From positions 1 to 61,290 of the forward strand of contig JAKSCC010000326.1 in NCBI GenBank assembly GCA_022360815.1: a stretch of DNA of 61,290 nucleotides. Direction: 5' to 3'. Of the stretch, positions 8,145-16,314 are shown one piece after another. Source of the stretch: Desulfobacterales bacterium (GTDB lineage: Bacteria; Desulfobacterota; Desulfobacteria; Desulfobacterales; Desulfolunaceae). The notes beneath the pieces are model-generated. The model was not told where the DNA came from and made no database searches. It was given only the letters and a program-made list of their open reading frames with translations. Position numbers and translations under genes: made by a program. Position 1 is the stretch's first letter. Each line of letters opens with the position of its first letter.

Positions 8145-9392
8145 ATGGGGGGCAAAGGGCAAGAAGAGGTGAGGGTACACCTGAACCGCGTGGGCTCGCT
8201 TGGCTATCTCAAGGCGAGCTGGCCGGTGCGCTATGGGGCGTTTCATGAGATAACGACCCCGAATTATCAGTTTCAATTCAGTCCGGAAGGGGTGATTCGT
8301 TTTATTCAGGGACGGCCCGGTACCTGGCATCATCATGCCGATTGGTTCAAGAGGGCTCCTTCAGGGGAGTGGATCTACTACTCTTCCGGAGGGTACAACG
8401 GGGCTGCCTCGGCCTTGGGTGAACACTACATTCCCATATTCCCCTACGCCAGCAATGGTGTTTTGGGAGAGACGGTTTTTCCACAGAAGAAATTGGATGT
8501 CGCCCTGAAATCGCTATTCGATGTGGTTGAGAATGCCGTTTCAATCGAAAGGGAGAACGGTACCTTTCTTCGCCGGGTTGCTCGAAAAAATACTTTTGGC
8601 TCCCTTAAGAGGCTGGGCGAGCTCTTTCATGAAAAAGTTGGCGGATTTCAGTCGGTTTTGCCCCCGGATTGCCGCCATGTGGACTACGACGTGGTTCCAA
8701 TCCCTCTGGTTGAAGGGTGCCTCTACCACTGCCGGTTTTGTTCGGTGAAGAGCGCCAAACCTTTTCGGGTTCGCCCTCTTGACGAGGTGGAGCAAAACGT
8801 TTTTTGGGTAAAAGAGTTTTTGGGTAAAGACCTGAAGAACATCGGAGGGGTTTTTTTAGGTGGGCACGATGCGCTTGCCGCGGGGCCAGAGCGTGTGGTC
8901 CAGGCAGCCAAACGGTGTGGGTCTCTTCTTGAGGCGCGCTGCATGAAGGGGGTGCCCGGGCTTTTTCTCTTTTCAAGCCCAGACGCTCTTTTAAAGCTGA
9001 GCTGGGACGCCTGGCAGGCGCTGTCGGAACTCCCTTTTTTTGTTCAGATCAATATGGGAGCCGAGTCTCTGGATTCAAAAACTCTGGCCTGGCTTGGCCG
9101 CCCTACTTCTGCCGAGACCGTTTTTGCAGCCATCTCCCGGGCGGATGAGGTGATGCGCAGGTATGCGGGAGACCTTTCGATCTCTATCAATATGGTGTTG
9201 GGTCGCTCTCTTCCCCCAAGGCATCGAAGCAGCCTGCATCGGTTTGTGGAAGGCCGCTCTCCTTTGAATGCGCCACTTTATCTCTCACCCCTTAAAGATC
9301 GGGCGGAAAGAAAGTTTTGTAGGGATGAGTTGGTGGCCTTGAAACGCAAAAGCGGGGCCCCAGTTTATCTCTATCTTCTTCAGCAGCTTTAG
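8145..9392 (+). CDS. radical SAM protein of unknown function
   Basis: The central part holds the radical SAM cluster motif CxxxCxxC (CLYHCRFC, Cys 192, 196 and 199), followed by a Gly-rich strand (GVFLGGHDAL) and elements of a partial TIM barrel (NMGAESLDSKTLAWLGRP). This points to a 4Fe-4S enzyme that cleaves S-adenosylmethionine. The first 190 residues do not resemble a known accessory domain to me; they contain two Gly/Tyr-rich stretches. I set the start at the ATG at 8145 with GAGG upstream, because the longer frame begins inside a terminator. Its last four bases overlap the end of the convergent gene. The substrate cannot be deduced from the neighbours. Confidence 0.8.
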   Translation: MGGKGQEEVRVHLNRVGSLGYLKASWPVRYGAFHEITTPNYQFQFSPEGVIRFIQGRPGTWHHHADWFKRAPSGEWIYYSSGGYNGAASALGEHYIPIFPYASNGVLGETVFPQKKLDVALKSLFDVVENAVSIERENGTFLRRVARKNTFGSLKRLGELFHEKVGGFQSVLPPDCRHVDYDVVPIPLVEGCLYHCRFCSVKSAKPFRVRPLDEVEQNVFWVKEFLGKDLKNIGGVFLGGHDALAAGPERVVQAAKRCGSLLEARCMKGVPGLFLFSSPDALLKLSWDAWQALSELPFFVQINMGAESLDSKTLAWLGRPTSAETVFAAISRADEVMRRYAGDLSISINMVLGRSLPPRHRSSLHRFVEGRSPLNAPLYLSPLKDRAERKFCRDELVALKRKSGAPVYLYLLQQL

Positions 9393-9613
9393 CTTTCTGT
9401 GTTGTGATCGTGAAGAATTTTTCCTTTTCGCATGCCAAGGGCAAAGTAGAGAAGCCAACCCACAAAGGGAACAAGAGCCACCACAGCCCAGAGTGCTTTT
9501 TTGCCTGTGGAACCAAAATCTTTTCTGGCGACATCCACAAAGGCGAGCATGGTGAGTCCGAGAAATACAAATCCAATGATAATCCAGGTGATGATGGTGG
9601 AGCCCATTTCCAA
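9389..9613 (-). CDS. small two-helix membrane protein, PLDc_N-like
   Basis: The 74-residue protein has two membrane helices (about residues 7-27 and 41-60) and a short cytoplasmic tail. The second helix, ALWAVVALVPFVGWLLYFAL, follows the W/P/G pattern of the phospholipase D N-terminal membrane domain (PLDc_N), which is often found as a stand-alone small protein of unknown role. It overlaps the end of the radical SAM gene tail-to-tail and lies just downstream of the transglycosylase on the same strand. Confidence 0.65.
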   Translation of the reverse strand: MEMGSTIITWIIIGFVFLGLTMLAFVDVARKDFGSTGKKALWAVVALVPFVGWLLYFALGMRKGKILHDHNTES

Positions 9614-9655
9614 TCCTTACAATAGTGTTTTGTCGGGGTGAACAGATGGCACGTT

Positions 9656-10537
9656 TTACCGAACCGACTCTTTCTTCAACGCTTCCATGATGTCATAGAG
9701 GGTGTTGGCGTAATAGGTGCTGTGGTTATAGCGCATCAGCACCTTGATGGCCCTCTCTTTTTTTATGCCGGGCTTCCAGCCAAAGTGCCTTAGATAGTTG
9801 GCGACGCTGGCGATGGCATCTTCGTGGGTGAAGAGATCCACCATACCATCGTTGTCGCCATCCACACCGAGTTGAAGAATGCGGCTGGGCATAAACTGCG
9901 GTATGCCCATGGCCCCTGCGTAGGAACCGATAAATTCACCGGGGGCTTTGTTGATTTGGGCGCTGTAGGTAAGAAGAGATTTTAACTCTATGTAAGCCCA
10001 CAGGGCTTTATCTTTTGCCTTCTTATCGAATCGTTTTCGGCTGATGCGTTTTTCTTGTGGCACCTGCCTCCAGAGGCGTTCTTTGGCCACAGGGTCTGAA
10101 AGGGAAGCCAGGGTTGAGAGAATATCAAAAACTCGGCTGTTTCCTATATAACCTCCCAAAGCGGTCTCTACCATAAGGACCGATGTGATGATCTCTTTGT
10201 CTACCCCATACTCCTTCTCTGCTAAGGAAAGAGGGCCTGCATAATTTGTAAGGTAATTCTTTCCAGTGGCAAGGGGGGTGGGTTTTAGAAAACGGCTGTA
10301 GTTGAGTTTTGCTTCATTGTGCATAAAGTAGCCGGAGACCCCCTTCACGGCAAAGTGACGAATTCCGTCTTTAAAATAGAGGTCCACCTTCTCTTGGGAA
10401 AAGCCATCTTTGATCAATCGTTTTTTGACGCTTTTAAATGGGTCAGGGGTTTTAGAAGCGGCCAGTGCTGGACCTGGACAGTGGAGGGAAAGTGCGAGGA
10501 GAAGGGCAAAAAACACAGCGGAAAGGAGATGTCTCAT
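9656..10537 (-). CDS. MltB-type lytic murein transglycosylase
   Basis: The 293-residue protein has a Sec signal peptide (hydrophobic core residues 4-20, cleavage probably after ALA at about 26). The catalytic Glu is E124 in LMVETALGGYIG, followed by the goose-lysozyme-like motifs GSYAGAMGIPQFMPS and VDGDNDGMVDL, as in MltB. Such enzymes cleave the MurNAc-GlcNAc bond of peptidoglycan in the periplasm to give 1,6-anhydro ends. It starts inside the last codons of the upstream PHP phosphatase gene (4-base overlap), so translation is probably coupled. It is a little shorter than E. coli MltB. No lipobox is evident (LHCPG is not typical), so it may be soluble. Confidence 0.88.
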   Translation of the reverse strand: MRHLLSAVFFALLLALSLHCPGPALAASKTPDPFKSVKKRLIKDGFSQEKVDLYFKDGIRHFAVKGVSGYFMHNEAKLNYSRFLKPTPLATGKNYLTNYAGPLSLAEKEYGVDKEIITSVLMVETALGGYIGNSRVFDILSTLASLSDPVAKERLWRQVPQEKRISRKRFDKKAKDKALWAYIELKSLLTYSAQINKAPGEFIGSYAGAMGIPQFMPSRILQLGVDGDNDGMVDLFTHEDAIASVANYLRHFGWKPGIKKERAIKVLMRYNHSTYYANTLYDIMEALKKESVR

Positions 10538-11349
10538 GGGGTTTGAACTCCTGGGGCTTGCGGGATGACCATGGGACGCCCCTTTCGTTTTTTAAACCGG
10601 GTAATTTGGGTGCCTCCTAAGCTTTGAATTAGATCAAGGACCTGAGGAATGCCTCTGCCAACATGCATCGGCCTGTGAGCGTCGGAGCCTGTCGTGAGAG
10701 GGGTTTTGCAAGCGAGTGCGTGATCAATAAGTTCGGTGCAGGGGTAGCAGGCCGCAATCGGATGGTGAAGGCCACCTGCGTTGACCTCAAGGGCCATACC
10801 CGTTTGACCCATGTTTGAGATGGCCTCTTTAAGCAGTGCTTTGGCCTCACTCGGAAGAGACCGGCCATTTTTGGTAATCACATCAAGGTGGCAGGCCACA
10901 TCAAAGAGCTCGCTTTGCACCAGAGCAAGGATATCAGAAGCGTATCGGACTGAGAGTTTTTCAAAGGTTTTATCGTCCATCTGAGCGGCATGGCGTCTGC
11001 TGGCAATATTGATGCCGTCTACAAAGTGGACAGAGCCTGCAATGAGGTCGAAGTCAAAGAGGTGGGTGAGCTCTTCAATGGCCGAAGCGAAGGGCTGTGA
11101 AAAATCAATTTCCAGTCCGGCGAGAATGGAGATTTTCTCTTCATATTTTTGCTTGAGTCTCTGCAAGGAGAAGAAGTAGAAGGGCACCTCATGAATATCC
11201 ATGGCGTGGCTTCTGATAGCCGGGTCAAAGGAGAGGTGCTCAAGAAAGCAGATCTCTTCAAGGCCCATCTCGACAGCCCGTTGAATACAGCTTTCCATTC
11301 CGCCTTCGGCATGGTTGCACAACAATGTGTGGATGTGGTAGTCAATCAT
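10534..11349 (-). CDS. PHP-family phosphatase, HisJ histidinol-phosphatase-like
   Basis: The N-terminus MIDYHIHTLLCNHAEG carries the HxH metal motif of the PHP fold, with further metal ligands in FLEHLSF, AGLEIDF, GSVHFVDG, DVACHLDVI and GSDAHRP. Length (271 residues) and layout match the HisJ histidinol-phosphatase family, which hydrolyses histidinol phosphate in histidine synthesis; other phosphoesters are possible. A longer frame extends to 11622, but the chosen ATG begins directly before the first metal motif, as in the family. It overlaps the transglycosylase gene by four bases. No other his gene is nearby, so the substrate is uncertain. Confidence 0.8.
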   Translation of the reverse strand: MIDYHIHTLLCNHAEGGMESCIQRAVEMGLEEICFLEHLSFDPAIRSHAMDIHEVPFYFFSLQRLKQKYEEKISILAGLEIDFSQPFASAIEELTHLFDFDLIAGSVHFVDGINIASRRHAAQMDDKTFEKLSVRYASDILALVQSELFDVACHLDVITKNGRSLPSEAKALLKEAISNMGQTGMALEVNAGGLHHPIAACYPCTELIDHALACKTPLTTGSDAHRPMHVGRGIPQVLDLIQSLGGTQITRFKKRKGRPMVIPQAPGVQTP

Positions 11350-11564
11350 CGCCCTTACGCTTTGTTTCAAGGGTGATAGTAAAGGATTGGGTTTGAAAAA
11401 ACGGCCGATTCTTCGATTTGAGTCTGGTGGATAAACATGGTACAACCCATGAAAATAGTATGCTATTCGGGTGAATTCGCCCATGGTATCACTCACATCG
11501 GGCCTTTGAGCAAACCAATCGTAAAGCGAGCACATCTTAACAGAAGCCGGGATGAATTGACACC

Positions 11565-12935
11565 GTGAAAAAGAGAAGAAAAAGCCTCTACAGCTGCCAG
11601 TCCTGTGGATATCAGGCCCCAAAGTGGATGGGGCGCTGCCCCGAATGCGGTGGCTGGGATACCCTGGTGGAAGAGCTTATCCCGGAAGGGGATCGTTTTG
11701 AGGCCCCATCATCACCCAAGGGGGCTCCCGCGCTTCGGCCCGAAAGCATCACCGCCATTGAAACCCTTGAGGAGCCCCGCATGCCGTCGGGGATTCCAGA
11801 GTTTGACAGGGTTTTGGGGGGCGGAATTGTTGCGGGGTCTCTGATTCTTATCGGCGGAGATCCGGGCATTGGAAAATCCACCTTGATGCTGCAGGCGCTG
11901 GATGGTCTGGCCCGTTCTGGAAAAAAGGTTCTCTATATCTCCGGGGAAGAGTCCAAGGGGCAGATTCACCTGAGAAGCCGCCGCCTGGGTGTCTCTTCCG
12001 AGACCCTTCTGGTGGCTTCGGAGATCCATGTGGATGCCATTCTTTCGTTGATGGAGAGTGAAAAGCCTGCGGCTGTGGTGATCGATTCGGTGCAGACCAT
12101 GTACAATCCCGAACTCAGCTCGGCTCCGGGAAGTGTGGGCCAGGTGCGCGAGACCACCATGAAGCTGATGGTCACCGCCAAAAAAAGCGGAGTTCCCATT
12201 TTTCTGGTGGGACATGTCACCAAAGATGGTGCCATTGCGGGGCCTCGCGTGATGGAGCACATGGTGGATACGGTGCTCTACTTTGAAGGGGACGGAAATC
12301 ACATCTTTAGGGTGCTGCGTGCAGTGAAGAACCGATTTGGTTCCACCAATGAGATCGGGGTTTTTGAGATGCGAGGCGGCGGTCTGGCAGAGGTGCCCAA
12401 CCCATCGGCGCTTTTTCTTTCGGAGAGGCCTGAAAATGCCGCCGGGTCTGTGGTGACAGCCAGTATGGAGGGCACTCGGCCCATTTTGGTGGAGATTCAA
12501 GGGTTGGTGAGCCGCTCGGGCCTTGGCAATCCCAGGCGAACGGTTTTGGGTCTGGACAGCAACCGTGTGGCCCTTCTGGTGGCGGTGATGGAGAAGAAGA
12601 TCGGCATGAACCTTTCGGGCCTCGACATCTTTATGAATGTGGCAGGCGGGGTTCGCATCACAGAGCCCGCAGCCGACCTTGCCATTCTGGCTGCCGTGGC
12701 ATCGAGTTTTTTGGATCGGCCACTTCCCGAAGGCGCTGTGGTTATGGGTGAAGTGGGACTTACCGGCGAGGTGCGGGGCATCAGCCAGCTTGAGGGACGG
12801 GCTTTGGAAATTCAGAAGATGGGTTTTTCCCATCTGATCGTTCCCGATTCCGGAGCAAGGCGTTTGAAAAAGATCCCAGGTCTTAAAGTGAGCGGGGTCA
12901 CCCACGTCTCCCAGGCCATGGAGCTTCTCTTTTAA
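11565..12935 (+). CDS. radA: RadA recombination and repair ATPase
   Basis: RadA (Sms) is a RecA-like helicase that promotes branch migration in recombination. The protein shows the N-terminal C4 zinc finger (Cys 11, 14, 25 and 28), Walker A GGDPGIGKST at about residue 97-106, the RadA-specific KNRFG motif at about residue 254 and a C-terminal Lon-protease-like domain without the catalytic Ser-Lys dyad. At 456 residues it has the normal length. The start is GTG, directly after an ACC. The gene is divergent from the PHP/transglycosylase pair, with about 215 bases between them. Confidence 0.95.
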   Translation: MKKRRKSLYSCQSCGYQAPKWMGRCPECGGWDTLVEELIPEGDRFEAPSSPKGAPALRPESITAIETLEEPRMPSGIPEFDRVLGGGIVAGSLILIGGDPGIGKSTLMLQALDGLARSGKKVLYISGEESKGQIHLRSRRLGVSSETLLVASEIHVDAILSLMESEKPAAVVIDSVQTMYNPELSSAPGSVGQVRETTMKLMVTAKKSGVPIFLVGHVTKDGAIAGPRVMEHMVDTVLYFEGDGNHIFRVLRAVKNRFGSTNEIGVFEMRGGGLAEVPNPSALFLSERPENAAGSVVTASMEGTRPILVEIQGLVSRSGLGNPRRTVLGLDSNRVALLVAVMEKKIGMNLSGLDIFMNVAGGVRITEPAADLAILAAVASSFLDRPLPEGAVVMGEVGLTGEVRGISQLEGRALEIQKMGFSHLIVPDSGARRLKKIPGLKVSGVTHVSQAMELLF

Positions 12936-12959
12936 TTTCGAAAAAGTGGCTCGTTGAGC

Positions 12960-13001
12960 AATTTTATATAAAATTATGTTGTCAGCGTTGTTTGGCAACA
13001 T
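12960..13001 (+). promoter_or_regulatory. AT-rich palindrome and hairpin upstream of rlmE
   Basis: AATTTTATATAAAATT at 12960-12975 is a perfect 16-base palindrome. It is followed at once by a stem formed by ATGTTGTC (12976-12983) and GGCAACAT (12994-13001). The element lies between radA and rlmE and probably holds the rlmE promoter, but I cannot assign the -35 and -10 boxes with certainty. Confidence 0.35.
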
Positions 13002-13026
13002 ATGAATCGATACAGGCAGCAAACAG

Positions 13027-13680
13027 ATGGCAGTACGAAAAGGAAAGATCAAAGGGCTTCCCAAAAAGAAGAAGGGGCAGTGGGAAGACCACTACACGCG
13101 AAAGGCCAAAGAGGAGAAATATCCTGCGCGAAGCGTGTATAAGCTTCAGGAAATACAACGCAAGTTTACTCTCGTTAAAAAAGGTGCTAAGGTGCTCGAT
13201 CTTGGCTGCTCTCCGGGCTCTTGGCTACTTTATGCCTCTGAGCTCACAGGGCCATCCGGCCAGGTGACGGGAATCGATCTCAAAGAGGTGAGCATTCCTC
13301 TTCCCAAGCATGCCAAAGCGCTTGTGGGGGATATTTTGCACCTGACGCCGGAGCTTGAAGAGGCATTTTCTTGCGGGTTTTCCGTGGTGATCAGCGATAT
13401 GGCACCGGCCACCACCGGCATGAAAGATGTGGATGCCGCCCGCTCTTTAGAGCTGTGTGAAATGGCCCTTGAGGTGGCGGCAAAGCGTCTGGTCTCTGGC
13501 GGGCACTTTGTCTGCAAGATTTTTCAGGGTGGGGATTTCGATGCCTATGTGGGTGAGGTGAAAAAGCACTTTCGCCAGGTGAAGATTTTTAAACCTGAAA
13601 GCTGCCGCAAACAGAGCAAAGAGATTTATGTGATTGGGGTGGGACTTAAGGTTACAGGTGATCCCCATTCATCAATATGA
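13027..13680 (+). CDS. rlmE: RlmE (FtsJ), 23S rRNA 2'-O-methyltransferase
   Basis: RlmE methylates the ribose 2'-OH of U2552 in 23S rRNA with SAM. The SAM site VLDLGCSPGSWLLYA and the catalytic K-D-K-E set are visible: Lys in RSVYKLQE, Asp in VISDMAP, Lys in FVCKIFQGG and Glu in KEIYVIG. The N-terminus is Lys-rich, as usual for RNA binding, and the length (217) is typical. The gene lies between radA and yebC on the same strand. Confidence 0.95.
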   Translation: MAVRKGKIKGLPKKKKGQWEDHYTRKAKEEKYPARSVYKLQEIQRKFTLVKKGAKVLDLGCSPGSWLLYASELTGPSGQVTGIDLKEVSIPLPKHAKALVGDILHLTPELEEAFSCGFSVVISDMAPATTGMKDVDAARSLELCEMALEVAAKRLVSGGHFVCKIFQGGDFDAYVGEVKKHFRQVKIFKPESCRKQSKEIYVIGVGLKVTGDPHSSI

Positions 13681-13756
13681 TATGTGAGCAGACTGCGACT
13701 TTTTGGAAATATGAGCCGAAACGGCCTGACCGTAGGCATGAACAATAGGAGGATAT

Positions 13757-14491
13757 ATGGCTGGACACAGTAAATGGGCCAACATCAAGCACAAGAAGGG
13801 CCGTGAAGACGCCAAGCGCGGCAAGATTTTTACCAAGCTGATCAAAGAGGTGACCGTGGCCGCCCGCATGGGAGGCGGTGATCCGTCTGCAAACCCACGC
13901 TTGCGATCTGCCATTGCAGCTGCCCGTTCAGAGAACATGCCCAAGGACACCCTTGAACGTGCCATCAAACGCGGCACCGGTGAGCTGGAAGGGGTCAACT
14001 ACGAGGAAATCGTCTACGAAGGCTACGGACCGGGTGGTGCAGCGGTGATTGTGGAATCTCTCACCGATAACAAGAACCGCGCCATTGCAGAGATTCGTCA
14101 TATCTTTGCCAAGTGCGGAGGCAACATTGGCGCCAACGGTTGCGTCTCCTGGATGTTTGATAAAAAAGGACTTATTGTGGTTTCCAAAGAGAGTGTGGAC
14201 GAAGAGGCCCTCATGGAAACCGCCATTGAAGCCGGTGCTGAAGACGTGAAAGACGAAGGCGAAAGCTTTGAGGTGATCACCGCTCCTGAAGATTTTACCG
14301 ACGTCAAAGAGGCGATCGATGCGGCTGAAGTTCCCACGGTAATGGCTGAGATCTCCATGATTCCTCAGAACATGAGTGAGCTTGCCGGAAAGGATGCCGA
14401 AAAGATGGTGAAACTGATGGACATGCTTGACGATTGCGATGACGTGCAAAATGTCCACACCAACGCCGATATTCCCGACGATCTGGCTTAA
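13757..14491 (+). CDS. yebC: YebC/PmpR-family protein
   Basis: The sequence begins [18 protein letters not shown] and has the family motif [14 protein letters not shown] at about residue 95. YebC/TACO1 proteins are about 245 residues long; some act as transcription regulators (PmpR) and recent work links YebC to translation of proline-rich motifs. Length 244 agrees. AGGAGG lies six bases before the ATG. It is followed 32 bases later by yebG, so the two may share a transcript. Confidence 0.95.
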   Translation: MAGHSKWANIKHKKGREDAKRGKIFTKLIKEVTVAARMGGGDPSANPRLRSAIAAARSENMPKDTLERAIKRGTGELEGVNYEEIVYEGYGPGGAAVIVESLTDNKNRAIAEIRHIFAKCGGNIGANGCVSWMFDKKGLIVVSKESVDEEALMETAIEAGAEDVKDEGESFEVITAPEDFTDVKEAIDAAEVPTVMAEISMIPQNMSELAGKDAEKMVKLMDMLDDCDDVQNVHTNADIPDDLA

Positions 14492-14523
14492 TTCGAAACA
14501 CCTAAGGAAGATGGGGGAACACC

Positions 14524-14841
14524 ATGGCTGTCATCGTAAAATATGTAGTGGTTCGTGACGGGGTTGAAAAGATGACATTCACCACCAAGAAAGAGGCCGA
14601 CGCTTACGATAAGATGCTCGATATTGCCGAGAACCTTCAGGCATTCATCGAAGATTCGGAGATTGAAGTACCCGAAGAACTTCTTGAGCCTCTCTCCCTT
14701 TTTCTTGCCGAAAAAAGAGATCAGGTGGGCGCTCTTCTCAAAGGAGGGACGCTGAAAGCAGCCTCGGAAGAGAAGGCGGAGCCCAAACCCTCTGCTGCCA
14801 AAAAGGCGGGGCGCTCCCCAAAGGGGAAAGCCAAAAGCTGA
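14524..14841 (+). CDS. yebG: YebG-family protein
   Basis: The first 75 residues match the YebG pattern (MAVIVKYVVVRDGVEKMTF, KKEADAYDKMLDIAENL, LSLFLAEKRDQ), followed by a Lys/Ala-rich tail. E. coli YebG is a small SOS-induced protein of unknown function with DNA-binding reported. Here no LexA-like box is apparent upstream, and the gene is placed 32 bases after yebC with a GGGGGA site, so it is probably expressed from the yebC promoter. A strong terminator follows. Confidence 0.85.
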   Translation: MAVIVKYVVVRDGVEKMTFTTKKEADAYDKMLDIAENLQAFIEDSEIEVPEELLEPLSLFLAEKRDQVGALLKGGTLKAASEEKAEPKPSAAKKAGRSPKGKAKS

Positions 14842-14861
14842 GCAGGGCACCTGCGCAATCA

Positions 14862-14905
14862 AAAAAGGCCGACTTTTCAAAGCTTTTTGAAAGGTCGGCC
14901 TTTTT
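14862..14905 (+). terminator. intrinsic terminator after yebG
   Basis: A long stem is formed by AAAAAGGCCGAC with its tail TTTTCAAA on the left and the matching TTTGAAAGGTCGGCC on the right (14886-14900), with a single G-T wobble, followed by TTTTT. It may also act on the opposite strand for the spondin remnant. Confidence 0.9.
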
Positions 14906-14936
14906 GCGTTTGGGGCTTATGAAGAAAATGCCTGGA

Positions 14937-15503
14937 TCAGGGGGCGGAGAAAGAGACGGAGATGGTTACTCGAATAAGGTCTGCAACGTCGGGCAGAGCG
15001 TGGCCGTCGTTAAAAGAGGCCTTGTCCCGAACCCCGAGAGGGGTGGGGTCTGGAACGCCGGAGGTCGTGGGCCGGACTTGGGGCTGTTGGTCTCCGTCGC
15101 CGGGAGTTTGGTTGTCTTCGGTCCCACAGTCCCAGAGGCGGATTTTAGCAGTGATATCCCCCTCAAGAGGTGTTCCGTTGGGAAAGAGGGCAAGTCCTTC
15201 CTGGGGCGGAGTAAAAAAGAGATCGTTTGATTTGACAAACATCGTGGCAAAGGAGAGGTAGTCTCCTTCATTAGCTTTGGTCGTAAACGAGTAGGCGTTT
15301 CCAGGAGCGATCATTTCATCTGAAAGTTTTGCAAATCGGATCACTTTGTCGTCGTTTTGCAGTTCTGCCAAAATGGTGGTGGGTTTTTCGGATTTTGGCT
15401 CAAAAGAGGCAAGGGCGCTGAGAGCTGAGAAGATGGGTTGAAGGGGGGAATCAATAGAGCATGAAGAGAATTTCAGCAGATTATCTACGGAGCAATATAG
15501 CAT
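14937..15503 (-). pseudogene. spondin-domain protein remnant lacking its signal peptide
   Basis: The C-terminal two thirds align by eye with the intact spondin-domain lipoprotein at 57641-58393: APGNAYSFTTK with MPGASYSFTVM, LSFATMFVKSNDLFF with LSFATMFVQSNDLFF, IRLWDCGTEDNQTPG with VMLWDAGTEINEAPG, and LIRVTISV with MIRITIKN. Upstream, YCSVDNLL to SPLQPIFSAL matches the start of the domain, but about 20 residues between it and the next block are missing and no signal peptide or ribosome site precedes any start. An inverted repeat (15534-15568) sits where the 5' end should be. I read it as a 5'-truncated, internally deleted copy. A short cytosolic protein remains possible. Confidence 0.6.
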
Positions 15504-15533
15504 ATTTTTCGTTGCAGTGTCATGCGGGTTTTT

Positions 15534-15568
15534 CCCCATTGACGCTACCTTAGAGGGCGTCAATGGGG
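15534..15568. repeat. 12-base perfect inverted repeat
   Basis: CCCCATTGACGC at 15534-15545 and GCGTCAATGGGG at 15557-15568 form a perfect 12-base stem with an 11-base loop. No T run follows on either strand, so it is not a standard terminator. It marks the broken 5' end of the spondin remnant. Confidence 0.6.
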
Positions 15569-15831
15569 CTAATAGCTCATAGGGTTGCGGGGAACGATAA
15601 TGTTGACATCTTGAGGAGAATCATGCAGATTGAGTGATGAAATGTCATGTTATATTCTGGGTTTGACCACCTTTTGTTGTGCTTTCAGGCGCTGGATATA
15701 GTGTGCCATCATCGATGGCCCTTCTGAGCCACTTCAAAAGAGAATTCACACCTTGACAAGTCCCTTACTTAAAAATCAGAGCTCAGACCTGGAGTATTTT
15801 CTCGATAACAGATGCATTTATGGAGGACCCT
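15569..15831. other. intergenic region before the zinc-ribbon genes
   Basis: The gap between the spondin remnant and the Cys-rich gene holds two TTGACA hexamers (15603-15608 and 15753-15758), but neither has a convincing -10 box at 16-18 bases. No gene is visible. Confidence 0.35.
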
Positions 15832-16065
15832 ATGACCACTTACGAGTGTAAAACCTGTGGCAAGGTGACCGTGGACAAAGGACACCTTTGTGCTCCCACA
15901 GAGATAGGTAAAGTATACGACTGTGAACACTGTGGAAAACAGGTGAGCAATGCAGAGCACGTCTGCAAACCCAAAGTGGCGGAGTTTAAATATTTCTGTA
16001 ATGACTGTGGAAGGGGAGCGGTAAGCGATCGCGACGTTTGCAATCCTCTTCCTATAAGTGAGTAA
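15832..16065 (+). CDS. small Cys-rich zinc-ribbon protein
   Basis: The 77-residue protein contains three repeats of the form Y-x-C-x-x-C-G followed by HxC or DxC (YECKTCGK...GHLC, YDCEHCGK...EHVC, YFCNDCGR...DVC), so it probably binds two or three zinc or iron ions. Spacing between the repeats is about 25 residues. The start at 15832 is fixed by GGAGGA four bases upstream; the earlier ATG at 15820 is itself part of that ribosome site. I do not recognise a named family. The next gene, also Cys-rich, overlaps its stop codon. Confidence 0.65.
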   Translation: MTTYECKTCGKVTVDKGHLCAPTEIGKVYDCEHCGKQVSNAEHVCKPKVAEFKYFCNDCGRGAVSDRDVCNPLPISE

Positions 16066-16258
16066 GAAGAACTCCGGAGGACGGCCTCCGGAGTCGGTTT
16101 TTCTGGAACGGGGACTTAGCCGTTGCCCTGGGTGTGGGTATGATGACGGGTTTCATTTGGCCTTTGCTCCAGGCGATAACAAACGGTTGAGTATCTTATT
16201 GATCTGCCCCAGGTGCAGCAGGCGGTATCGAAGCGGGTGGTTGATTGATCCCCCTTGA
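16058..16258 (+). CDS. putative CxxC zinc-ribbon protein, GTG start
   Basis: The frame opens at a GTG that overlaps the stop of the previous gene and encodes 66 residues with RCPGCGYDDGF and LICPRCSRRYR, a spaced CxxC pair like a zinc ribbon. There is no separate ribosome site, so translation would depend on coupling. A perfect 10-base hairpin with a T run (16071-16102) lies inside the first codons; if it terminates transcription, little full-length mRNA would be made. The Cys pattern is the main evidence that the frame is real. Confidence 0.4.
   Translation: MSKKNSGGRPPESVFLERGLSRCPGCGYDDGFHLAFAPGDNKRLSILLICPRCSRRYRSGWLIDPP
16071..16102 (+). terminator. hairpin with T run, possible attenuator
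   Basis: ACTCCGGAGG at 16071-16080 pairs perfectly with CCTCCGGAGT at 16085-16094 over a 4-base loop, followed by CGGTTTTT. It has terminator form directly after the first Cys-rich gene, but it also lies in the second frame and buries a GGAGG. Confidence 0.6.
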
Positions 16259-16314
16259 ATCTGTCGATGGCATCAGGGCTCTTTACGGGCAATGGGAATG
16301 AGAGGAGGAGAGTT

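Noticed and set aside
11712..13064. Long antisense frame opposite radA (450 codons)
   Set aside because: It is the codon-bias shadow of radA; no homology or ribosome site. Similar long shadows lie opposite the FAD subunit gene, ptsI and the phosphorelay genes.
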